The position numbers were made by a program, and so were the translations under genes. This document shows positions 22,560 through 33,635 of a stretch of 64,000 bases of DNA, in pieces. Under the pieces are notes generated by a model, which had not been told where the DNA came from, searched no databases, and was given only the letters and a program-made list of their open reading frames with translations. Source of the DNA: Monomorium pharaonis (taxonomy: Eukaryota; Arthropoda; Insecta; Hymenoptera; Formicidae); NCBI RefSeq assembly GCF_013373865.1, contig NC_050473.1, positions 16,531,597-16,595,596 on the forward strand, read 5' to 3'. The first letter of the stretch is position 1, and every line of letters starts with the position of its first letter.

Positions 22560-25374
22560 TTTTAATAAACTTTCTACATACTTCTTTAATAATTCTTTGA
22601 AATTATGATATTCTAGTAAATTGTATTTACTATATTAAATATTAAATATATACATTAAAAACGTACATTAACATATATTAACGTACGTATATTACATTAA
22701 AAATTAAGAATACATATAGGAGTCATAAGCCCATATTCAATTTACTGAATACATATTAATTTTCTTTGAAATGATAATATTTATTTCTTATACACCAATC
22801 TTATATACCAATCGTTTTAAATATTTGATCACTAAATTTACATAAATGATCGAAAGTCACTTTAATTTCAAATGATCCATAATTGGAAACGTTGCTTTAG
22901 TCGGATCTTGCAACCTCGACTCGTGAATATTTCTGAGACAAGCCGTTCTCGTTTCCATGGGAAGCCCAAATGGAATCAATCGTTCGCCTCGACCCCTCAT
23001 CGTCGTCAAGCGTGTCGTTTTCTCGCCTACTATTCGATATCTCAGATATTTTGCAAATGTATCTATTTATATTGCGAATTTCCATCGCTCTCTTTCGGCC
23101 ATTTTCGCCTCGATTTTCGCCTGTATCGCGCCTACACGCCCGGAAACCTGCCCCGAGACCGGAATTTAATCTCGTAAAAAGAGGGCACGTGGGAGATAGA
23201 GGCGACACGGAACGAGCTATGAAATCTGCGGGACGTGACGTTGATTATTTCTGCGATATCGTCGGGACGCGCCGTCGAAAGCGTCTCCGCCAACGGTCAA
23301 TAACGTTCAATCCGCCGTCGTTTATGACGCGTGTTTAATTAGCAAATTTTAATAGGGGAAGTCGTTGCTCGTGGAGGGAAAAAGAAGGCCGCGATACCGC
23401 CTGTCATATCACGTGGATTATCGATCGGGCAGTTTTATTTTCGCGGTTTAAAAACGAAAAGGAACGACAACGCGCGATTGACGAGAACAAAGTGCCGTCA
23501 GAAAATAATTATCTCTTCTCTCTCGATTCTTCTCTCGACGCGAGAAACGTACATACGATGTATGTTCGCGCCTATTCGCGATTAAATCACATTAATCCAT
23601 ATAATTAATCCACGTTGATTCATTATGCGCGTTTATTTGTTACGCTTTTATTTCTATGTTTTTACTTTTAGTTTTATTTATGAATTCGATCTTGATATTC
23701 CATATTTTATTTGCTTTTTTTAAATCATGTATTGTTTTTGGCGCTTGAGAGGATTCGTTTTTACCGTTATTTTAATAAATAACGATACCGATCTATAATT
23801 CAGCATTCACGCATATCGAAATTTTGATTCGCGAGCGAGCGAAATCTACCCTTCCCCTCTCTGTTCCCCTCTTCCCCGCTGAGTGAATGACGCGGATACA
23901 AAAAGTGCTTTAGTCCGGTAAAATTATTACTTTAATAATCATACGGAAACGCGAGAAGCTTTATTCACGATAAACAGCGCGATGGCGATATTCGCCGCGA
24001 ACGAAAGTATTTTGCGCACGGCCGCGGTATTAATTCAATTGCATCGGGACAGCCAATTGCATAATGAAAATGTTTCACATACTGGCTAGAGTAAATACGA
24101 ACGCGAGACTATGAATTAACCGGGTAACGAAATATAATATAGTATTATTGATATACATCGCGGGATCGCGTACGTGAATTATCGTTAAAAGATGGGAAAT
24201 CGCAAATTCATTATATCCAGCGTATCCGGATGGAATATCGACGCTGGCAATTAACTGTACTAGCATGTGTACGCGTATTATTTCGTCCGATTGACAATTC
24301 GTCGACCTTTCCCGTCAATTTAACTCACCGTAACTGACGTCTCGCGTCCCGTCAGTTTTTATTCGGGGGGAAAAAAAAAATAGGAATGGCGTATTTTCTC
24401 GCACGTATATATCGTCGTCCGTTGAGGCGTGTATCGGAATTTCACGGAACGAATGAGCAAATTTGGCAAGAGTTGGATGGGTCGGCTCAATTGGGGAGGA
24501 GGGGGAATGAAAAAAAATTTAAAACTTGGGGGCACAAGCGCACGTCCAATGTGAAAATAGATGTGTCAAGTGCGACATAAATACCTGTGCCGCGCGCGAA
24601 CGGCCAGCCGATAGCCGCCTATTTTTAGTCCTTATTTGCAGGCGTCCCGCGCATAATATCGATATTGCAATTTCTGCCGGCACAAGATACTAATAGCTGT
24701 TTTTCTGCGCATCTACATATCGATTCGCAGGCACATGCACGATGCCGCGGAGGGTAGTAAAGTATGTAGATGGAAGTATAAGAAAATTTTGTATTTGCTG
24801 AATCACACAAATAGTTTGAGTAAAAAGAGTGAGAGAGAGAGGGGTCTTTTCGCGTTTTTCCAGAATTGTTGCGAGGAAATATAATAGTACTAAAAACAAC
24901 GCGCCCTGCAAACTTTCTATCTAAATGATTTTAAAAAGTCGCTGCAATGATTGCACTCGGAGTGGTTCAATTATGAATAATTACAGTGAAATTGCATTTA
25001 ATAATTACCTGTGTAATATGCGAATAATTTGTTTCCGATTGACCTCAGTGCAACTTAAGTTTTGAATACACAGCGTAGCGTACCAATTTGAATTTCTAAC
25101 GCAGGGGGAGGGGGGGGAATATGAGAACATTCTAAAGAAACATTAAGCGCGTAATTTTCATGGGTTTTCACGACTGTAGAAAGCCCTCATCATACAATAT
25201 TAATTAATTACAGAGTAAACTAGCTTTTGTGTAATACGAGTCTGCTACTGTTAAAATTTTTGCAAAAGAATCTGGTATCTAATAATAAGCTTAAATAACG
25301 AGGTGTTATTATCATAATTTTAAATGAGAGAGAGAGAGGGGGAGGAGAGATAATCGGGAACTTTTAAAGTAAAC
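22560..25374. other. Intergenic or intronic stretch without supported genes
   Basis: A CpG-richer patch at about 22880-24620 carries many short overlapping frames on both strands but no exon that I can frame with splice sites. A donor-like - strand site (ACG followed by GTGAGTT) occurs near 24327 without a convincing upstream coding frame. Confidence 0.4.
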
Positions 25375-25675
25375 TTAAGGGGATGCTAAAGCCTGCTTCA
25401 TCAATTATTTTGCTTATTTTCAATTCCCGAATCTTTTAATTGTATTTACAGAATTAAAAATCCTTTTCTACAATTAAAAACGAAAAAAAATTTAATATAA
25501 TGTACAAATTAAATTTTTTGTTTGTTTTTTTATATAAAATTCTTACGTGCGTATTTTGTTACCGTCTGTACTTTAATTGTGGAAAAGGGTTTTTAATTCT
25601 GTAAATACAAAAGATTAGTGAATTAAAAATAATCAAAATAATCAGTAAAACAGAACAGCTTTAGGATCCCCTTAA
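25375..25675. mobile_element. TTAA-flanked MITE (about 293 bp)
   Basis: A TTAA at 25375 and another at 25672 flank an element that begins GGGGATGCTAAAGC and ends GCTTTAGGATCCCC. Its inverted repeats are about 100 bp (shared: tttacagaattaaaaa and cttttctacaattaaa). A TTAA target duplication is typical of piggyBac-related elements. No transposase is present, so this would be a non-autonomous derivative. Confidence 0.8.
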
Positions 25676-27984
25676 ATTGAGGATCCATAAATTATAAATT
25701 TTCAAAGTCTATATTTTTATAGCTTTCAAATTTCACGTAAAAGTTGCAACGTTATAGTATTATTTCTTTTATTAAGGCAAACACGAAAGACGTTTTAATT
25801 AGTTTGTCGAAAAAAAGGGATCTTGTCGCATCTGGTGAAAGCATCCTATTTTCAACGCAAAGTGCTTCCGGCTTTGATTTCATTTTACGATCTTTATAAC
25901 GTGGAATTTCGTTGGGCAGAGTGATTTACCTTAGGAAAAGGTTTACTACTTTATTTAAGTACACTAATTGCATTTTAACACAACTCGTCTTTAGATATTA
26001 TTTTAGACTTTCTTGTTGACGTTTCCGAATTACTTCCTCTCGTCGTTTGCGCATTTTCATCTTCAGTTATGAATCGTACTTGTAAATTAAAACAGATATT
26101 TCCACTTAATATCTTCAAAATGAAATTAATGTAGTGTGCTAAACTATATTTATTGTAGTATAATTTCGTTTCTGGTCAATTTTATCGAAAAAATTTTGAT
26201 GTAAAAGCTTTGAAAAAAAGAATAGAATTTTTGGATTTAGATAGTCTTGCTGTATAGCGTTTCTCTTAGTCCAATTGTCTTTCGAATGTAAAACTTTTGT
26301 ATAATACGCTGCGTTCAAATATACTGATGCATATCACTGAAACTCTGCTCCGTCGGTGGGGCCTACCGTTTGTTTTACTACTCCATCCACTCTAGTCTGG
26401 TTTATGCGCAGGCCTCCTCTACTTCGGTTTATGGAACTCTGTTAGAAACGATTAGTGAAATAGCTCTTCTGTGATATGAACTGTTATCGATTAAATGTAT
26501 ATTGATTCTATCATTCTAACAAGGCACTTTGTATTAACAGTGGCGAGGACTAACTGTGAAATCTCTTGTCGGACTGTTTGTATGCAAATTGCAATATTAG
26601 TTCAAACTAATGACATAAGTTCTAATAGGACTTTCCAATCATATCCAATTAATGGTTGTGTTTAATAACACTGCGAGACATCGTTCAACTTTAAGTTCGA
26701 CATAAACAAACGATATGAAACGTTTTATAATTTATCTATCATACCTAGTAGTTAAATTTTAACAAAAGGGAAACTAGAGTTAATATAAAAATACCAAAAA
26801 AATTAGAAAAGAATTTTTTTGTTAAAAAAGATCATTTTTGCACTATGATATTGTACGTACTTATTTAGCAGATAAAAATTATTTATTCAAAAGTGATTTG
26901 CCATTCTATTTTTATTTTTTTTTGCGCCTGTTTATTCGAGCATTTTCCATACATTCTCGACAACACGTTGCGCTACTCTTGTCGCCATAGTTTACGCGGT
27001 CCGACAGAGATATCTTATGGTTGACGATACTTTAGAAAACAGAATGATCTGCGCAATCCGATGCCACACACTCGGTCTTTCAATCGATTTCTTACGCATC
27101 TACATGTCGAAGTGCACGCGGCTTCAGCTGTTTCTTCCCGAGACAAATGTATTTCCGTACGCCGAAGTACAATAGTTCTCGCAATAGCCGGTATTTTTTT
27201 TTGGAGCAACTCTGAAAGCTTATCCGATTCTATTTCGGCAATCTGGACACCCATTGCCTACCTACAATATTGTTGTTGTTCCACTCGTCGCGCTCCTTTT
27301 TTCGAGTTCCATTTGTGCTTGTCACGCACTGTCAAAAACACGCCCCGAATGAAATTTCTATCACGTTCTTTATTCCATCGAGAACATACATCCATTTTAA
27401 TTTTACCTCGTGCCTTTGATTCTTCGATCCCCTTTTCCCTTTTATCTTGTTTCATATGTATTTGTTCAGTTTTGATAGTTGAAACAACTATAGAGCCAGA
27501 CGTTGTTTGATGTCTGACGTTGCCCATGATTTTTAGAAAAGATGATATAAACGACGCCAGAATTGTGCAATGCTATCGTATTTATATTCCGTGTTATTAT
27601 TTATCTCAGATTCAAAACTACAGTAGTTTTCTTTCCTTCAAAAAATTGAGCCAGTTACATTAGTACAAATAATACAATTATTGACTAATCTAACATCTGT
27701 TTAACGGAGAATAATAGCGGCCGGATGGCGAATGCATGCACATTATTTGAAAATGAACACATACTGCCTGCCTTTGGATTTATGGCACGTATCCCGCGTG
27801 TCGTCGTACGTAATTTCGTGACAATTTCTCGTTTTCCTCTAGAACGAGCATCACGATCGATATAGCCTCTGTGATAATACGGCCCAACGGTCGCACTGTG
27901 TACGAAATTGCCATCCCACGACAATGTGGGATATTAGGCCTCACCCGCTTCACATTTCGTTTTGGGTCACCGCTCTATTCTGCA
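25676..27984. other. Non-coding stretch
   Basis: I see no supported exon or repeat family here. A + frame of 149 codons at 27061-27510 is Ser-rich and hydrophobic in places but lacks a recognisable domain, is overlapped by open - strand frames, and is treated as chance. Confidence 0.4.
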
Positions 27985-28389
27985 CACTGAGAAAAATGGT
28001 TTTATTATAATAATAAAACGGTTCTGGTTGAGCGTATTCTTATTAAACGAAACAGAATTTCTGGTTATCATAACAAGATTTTACAGCTTATAACTACACC
28101 GTTTGGTTAACTGTACTATAAGGATTTGATTAAGTGTTTTCTTGTTGGATCTACAAAACTTCTTGTTGAATCTACAAAATAATACAAAACTTCTTGTTAT
28201 ATTTACAAAAATAGCGATAATGCTGGCGCCTTCGTTCTTGCAGTGCAAGTCGGTGCATGCCAATCTCGCGCAAACCAACGCGGTATCGATGCGATACTAA
28301 TATCACGCGGTACCCATAAGGTAGCTACATGCTTTATATTTGTTTCGTGTATCTTACAATCGTGTATTTACATTATTCTATTCAACGGC

Positions 28390-28459
28390 ATGGCGGACGA
28401 AAAAACGTCTTCTCTTCTGCGCGAATGGAATTTCGACAGCTATATAGAGATTTTTAGAG
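28390..28459 (+). CDS. First coding exon, start of a SAM domain
   Basis: An ATG opens the peptide MADEKTSSLLREWNFDSYIE followed by IFR and one base, then a GTTAGTAAA donor. The pattern LLREWNFDSYIEIF matches helix 1 and 2 of a sterile alpha motif, a protein-protein interaction module. The rest of the SAM domain would be in a following exon, which I do not find nearby. The phase happens to fit the CNG exon at 33373, but that exon does not continue a SAM fold, so I do not join them. The exon lies inside a CACTG-ended element, so it may be a transposon-borne or captured gene fragment rather than a host gene. Confidence 0.45.
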
Positions 28460-28569
28460 GTTAGTAAAATATATATAAAATATATGCAGTGTACTTTAAA
28501 CCAAGATATATTGTTATTATTTTAAAAACTCTATCCGAACTCGTTTTTTAACCAAAAAATTGTGTTAAC

Positions 28570-28727
28570 CTAATAAAACAATATAATAAGATTAACAAGA
28601 AATTTTTGTAGAGTTTTGTAACCCTAACAAAACGATGTAGTAAGATTAACAAGAAATATTGGTAGATTTTTGTAAACCTAACAAAACGATGTAGTAAGAT
28701 TAACAAGAAATTCTGATAGATTTAAAC
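28570..28727. repeat. 54-bp tandem repeat, about 2.9 copies
   Basis: Copies begin at 28570, 28624 and 28678 with ctaacaaaacgatgtagtaa followed by gattaacaagaaat. The array is part of the right sub-terminal region of the CACTG-ended element. Inverted, shorter relatives (cttcttgttgaatctacaaa) occur at 28138-28212 on the left side. Confidence 0.85.
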
Positions 28728-28859
28728 AGTATGGAATTAACCAGAATCCTCTGGTAATTTCAACTACAAAATTTGTATCGTCCATTTTCGAACAAACGGA
28801 CAGGTTGAATCAACCAGAATTTCTCATAAAACAACAAAACTTTTTTTCCAGTGCACTTA

Positions 28860-31800
28860 ATGATAACACATTTTTTTACGGGATATTTTTTTTTTTTTTT
28901 CAAAAATCCCGGTATCAAAATTGTTCGTGAGAGGCACGAGGGAAAGCTGAAATAATTTACCTATCTTTTCGAATACTTTTCATTTAACAAAACACATCGC
29001 TATAACTTTGTGCAAGATATTAAAGAGTAAATTGAAAAAAGCGAATTAAAGTGCAATCTCTGTCATAATACACATAACAGTTTTTGTTTATTGCGTTTGT
29101 ACTCGTTCAATTTCGCTGGCCTTGCCAAGCTGTCGCAACAAAAGGCAATTAACTTTGTTACCTCGCCCCTCGTCGGACGCTGCGCTTTCTCAATTTTCCC
29201 CTCACGGAGATTTCCGTTTAGCCGTTTGGGGCGGCGTCGCCATTAAACTTACTTTTCCTCTAGGCGGGCGTAAGGGCGAACGAGAACCTGCCGGCGAGAG
29301 GCGGATATTGGAATCACGATATTTTTATTCGCAGAAGTTTGGAAGCGAATATATCCTTCGCAGATAGAGAGAGTGAGAGAGAAAAGTCGTCCGTCCGTGA
29401 GCGATCGGAATGTTTCCGGAAATGATGTGGTACTGCGTATTTTCGGATTAACGGGGGACCGCTGCTGGCTAATATCCTGCAAAACTTTGCGCGCATTTGC
29501 GTATAGAGCTCATTCAGCTTGGTGCTTTAAACTACAGGTGTACATGCGTGTGTCGCGGTATGTGACGAGGCTTTATATCGGAGTGCTACCAGAATGTCTC
29601 TCTCTTTTTACGCGGGACGCAAATGGCTGGGCAACACACGCGGTCATAAAACATTTTTAGTGCGCCCATGAAAATCTGTATTCGAAATAAAAATTTTCGC
29701 GTTCTTCTGCACATCGCAATAATATTTCAATCTTGCAATAAATCACGATTTAACGTAACTTCCCTTCTCGCATTTCGATGTGATTCCTCTTTTCGGAAAA
29801 CACCGAAGAGATCCATAAAAGATTTCCCGTTTCGAAGATCGGGGGGCGGGAGGGAGGGAGGGGGAGAAGGGCTGAAAGGACGCTTTCCCGTGAGCGGCAC
29901 ATAACGGTCATAAATTGCGGTTTATGAGCTACGCCTCGACGTTCCCCTTTTGTTTTTGATTAACGTTTTAAAATGCGCAACGCGCGCAAATTGCCGTCAC
30001 AAGGGATTAACCGAGAAGTTCGCCGGGCGCGGGCCGCCGAGTCAATAAAGTTCGGCATAAAGAATGTAACGTTGCCGGGAAATGTAAATTCGGTTTGGAG
30101 AGTCGCGCGCCCACTGACACGGCTGTATAGCGCCGCCGTTGGTCGTACGTACGTATGTCGTGTGTACGTTTACTCGGATGCAATATTTGCGCACTGTCGG
30201 TCTTTGAGAGAGCAGTACAATGGTCCTCGTCCAAAGCATCGATCGCGCAACGTCGTGCCCGCAACGCGAAATAAACCACCCCGCGACGCAGCTTCCAACT
30301 AGAATTAATTCGTCTCTTGCCATAATGACCGTCGAGCGTGTTGCGCATTATTCATCAGGACCTCCGACTCGATCGATCTGAAATTATTTTAGCCGCTTAT
30401 TCTGAATACAATGAGCCCGTTTAGAGAAGAGATTGAAACTTTTAAATTTTCTCTCTTTCTCTTCTCCCTTCTCCCCCGTACAGATAAGTTTTGAATTAAA
30501 ATTTTGTGATAGATTCTTTATCATTTGTTATCGTTATTGAAAATGTTAATGAGTTAAAAATTTTAATGACAGATTCCGTAATTAAGCTGTTTCCTTTGCG
30601 GCAACATCGAAAACGATTAACATATAACGGACTTTTTTTAATTTTTTATATTACAAATTTTTAGCCTGAGTGTCTTAAATTGATCTCAGTTCTTCTTTAC
30701 TTCAAAACTTATCCTATTAATCCTCTTGGGAGCCAGAAAGCAATTACTTTTATAGCCACTAAACTATAGCTTCTCTCGAACGTGAGATCTTAACAAGACA
30801 CTTTCAACTTTAATTGGAATCACCTGCCATTTATATTTATCCATTCTTTTTCTAACAAAATATTCTTTTTACATTCACAAAAGAAAGCGCGGTAACAAAA
30901 CAGATTTTTGAGGTCATGTCTTGAATTCTGCTGATCGAATAAAGGTAAATTGGTTAGTTATAATTTATTATACATAAAAATAGCCTACAATAATGAATTA
31001 ATTATTGTAAAAGTTAAAAAGTGGTTATTTTCCCCAGATATACTAGACACACTAAGAAAGATCAGGAAGCATTAATCGTCGGTATAACGAAATTAACGAA
31101 AATCCAGAAGTTCGTCGGTTCATATTCGATGAAATTTCTCGCTGCAGTTTTTGCGCAGTGTCATTTTACATCGCATTAACGGGAAAATAACAGAGGAGAG
31201 TAATGAAGAGAACGCCGGCGCAGATTTTCTTGCGATCGTTTTTCTCCACCGCCTTAATGGAGGACACCGGGCGCGCGCGAACGCGAGATTATTTGCGAAA
31301 CAGCTCTGAAGAACAGGAATCTCGTTATGACGTTTCTCAAGTAACACTTCGTTACTCCTGCGCACTGTGTCTCGGTCACGTATTTTCATTCGTCTTTTAT
31401 TTAATTACTCTACTCACCCTTTACCTGCAACTGACTCTCTTTTGGTAATGTAAATTCTCTCTCTTTCCTTCTACTGTCGGATTTATGGGTCTTTATTATG
31501 CTAGCCAGTCTGCGAAGCCGTCACTTAAAAAAACCGAGCGTATAAAAATTTTAAATACCGCGTTAATTGACGGAATTAATCTCTTTATACTCGCAGTGCG
31601 AAATTATATAATGGCACAATGTCGTCTGTCCACACTTCCGCAGTAGTATTAATAATAGGTAAACTGCCGAAATATATGCAAGAATTCTTGCAAAATCGAT
31701 CAGAAACAGATCGCTCAAGTTTTTTTTGTGCAGACAGAGTCTGGCGGTGCCCGATAATTTCTTCTCGCCGAGTCTTATTCCCGGTTAAATGGATTCGCAG

Positions 31801-33372
31801 GACGACAGGAGCAAAAGACGAGCTTTCTCCGCCCGGATTTTGCGCCCTTATCATGTCACGCCTCGTTACTATCTAGCAAAAGTGGATGAGTCGTAATCTC
31901 ATGCTGCAAGAAGACCGGGACCCGTTCTGTTCCATTGTAGTCTCTTTGACGTTGCAGGTGTCATCGCGTACGTAGATAATACCGGGATATGCTTCACCTC
32001 CAGTGAAAACTTGCTTATTTCTCCTCGCATTTTCAATGAGGTTCGCGGTGCTTGGCCTTGAGTTCATGCACGCGAACGTTACTCCTGGCGTAAATTCATA
32101 ATGCCCATTTAACAGGGAATTTGAAACGAAATGCTATACGTTAGAAATTTAACAAATTGGATATTCTAATCTTTTTTTTGTTTTACGAAAAGTTCCATAA
32201 ACAAATCGATAAAATCCTATTATGAAATTGGAAATCGAATCCATAACTGTTTTTAAATAGTTTTTTTATTTTCCGTCTTTCACTTTATTTTTCTTCATTA
32301 TATCTTTCTTTTTTTTATTTTTTGTGTACATTCGCTTCATTACGTAGAAAATTCTAGACTTACGAGAAAAATGAACTATCCGGGTTTGAGTGAAATCCTT
32401 CTCACGCTGTATTACATTCACAGATGATACCGACGCAAAGGTTCATTGCGTCATTTTTCTAACCATAAACATCGCTCCTTCTGTAAAAATTTTCTTTAAT
32501 GTTCCTACCGAAACATTTTCTTTCACTCTCTATACATTTATTCTCTTTGCATATTTTAATTTTATTAAATCTTGTTAGAAAACAAAAAAGTAAAATTGTG
32601 ACGCAAAAGCAGAAATATATATGCTACATATAATTATCTCATAGAAATAAATTTCATTTAAAAAAACTGGAATTGAATAAATAAGAAAAATAAAACAATA
32701 AAAGAAAAGAACTAAAGAAATGTTAAGGATTTGTTAAATATATGTATAATATATTTAGATTATATAAAAATTATTATTAAAACAAAATGTTTATGACTGG
32801 ATAAAACTGCGAAAAGTTGAAATTTTCAAGGAAATAATTTTCAAAGATCAAAAATTATGGAAATTTCAGATTGTCTCAGTTTTTCCCATAAACATTTTGT
32901 TTTAATAATGATTTACAATCTGTATACATTGTATTAGGAATTTTTTATCTTTAAAAATTATAGATCCTATTAATATTCAGTGAAATTTTGGGGAAATTTT
33001 ACTGTTAAATTTAAACAGTACCTCTCTTTTTGACGAAATTGTTCCTATGATTTTTTTTTTAATTCTGCAATCTTATCTATAAAAGAATTTTGAATTAAAC
33101 TCTTGAAAAATCCAGGAGTTCTTAGAAATCACTTTTACAAAATTTAAGTAAACGCCTTATAAAATAATTATTCAATAATATACATATTTTAATACACTAA
33201 ATTCAAATGGCTGAAAATATTTATTCAATGGAACTGTAATAATTCCGCTAATGTTTACACGCAAAAATAAATATTGAAACAGATAAAGACAGCACTAAAA
33301 CTAGCAAAGAGCCTCGAAATCGGATTAAAAAGAAATTGTCGTTTACAGCCGTCTCTTCATTTGATATTGCAG
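28860..33372. other. Stretch upstream of the CNG exons, no supported gene
   Basis: Mostly AT-rich sequence with a CpG-richer section at about 29100-30360. Overlapping frames there on both strands look compositional. If the CNG gene starts further left, this is its intron. No 5' coding exon with a phase-1 donor could be recognised. Confidence 0.4.
32771..32911. repeat. Small inverted repeat
   Basis: ttattattaaaacaaaatgt followed by ttatg at the left is mirrored by cataaacattttgttttaat plus aatg at the right. The arms are 30 to 39 bp with an AT-rich interior. It is compatible with a MITE relic. Confidence 0.65.
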
Positions 33373-33635
33373 GTGTCATCACAGGTGGGGTAAGGCATCG
33401 TCTGAGCGGCGGTTCCGCGTCCGCCCTGAGCTACGGGGGCGAAAAATACGGCAGAAGCGGAAGGTCCTGCGATAGAGCTGGGGGCGGCAGGGAAAAGGAG
33501 GATGACACCAAGAGTGCGGAGAACATTTCCAGGGGGGTTTTACCCTCGAGGCAGAGCCTCTTGGACCTCGTCAGCGGTAAATTCATGAGCCGACACACAC
33601 CCACTCACCACTACTACTATCAGCAGCAGCAGCAG
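33373..33635 (+). CDS. CNG channel exon: N-terminal cytoplasmic part
   Basis: The exon follows a TTGCAG acceptor, begins two bases before a codon boundary, and reads VITGGVRHRLSGGSASALSY and onward to HHYYYQQQQQ. It is Ser/Gly/Arg-rich and disordered in character. The 3' end is chosen at CAG/GTTGGT because this phase-0 donor fits the next exon. A stronger-looking donor, G/GTAAATTC at 33573, would break the frame to the exons seen here. An upstream exon ending one base into a codon is required and was not found. Confidence 0.7.

Larger units (their letters stand above)
27985..28853 (+). mobile_element. Element with CACTG ends enclosing a SAM-domain exon
   Basis: The left end reads CACTGAGAAAAATGGTTTTA and the right end mirrors it (aaaactttttttccagtg). 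Sub-terminal sequence is also inverted: fragments such as gaatttctggtta and ttcttgtt..atctacaaaa on the left match aaccagaat and aagattaacaagaaat on the right. CACTR termini are characteristic of CACTA/Chapaev-type (CMC) DNA transposons; a short CA flanks both ends. No transposase is seen in the 869 bp. The only coding segment is the short SAM exon at 28390. A single CACTGAGAAAAA end also occurs at 34754. Confidence 0.6.

Noticed and set aside
27061..27510. 149-codon + frame
   Set aside because: Open - strand frames cover the same bases. Ser/Phe-rich with no recognisable family and no promoter.
28390..33635. Joining the SAM exon to the CNG N-terminal exon
   Set aside because: The phase fits, but the joined peptide does not continue a SAM fold and the SAM exon lies inside a transposon-like element.
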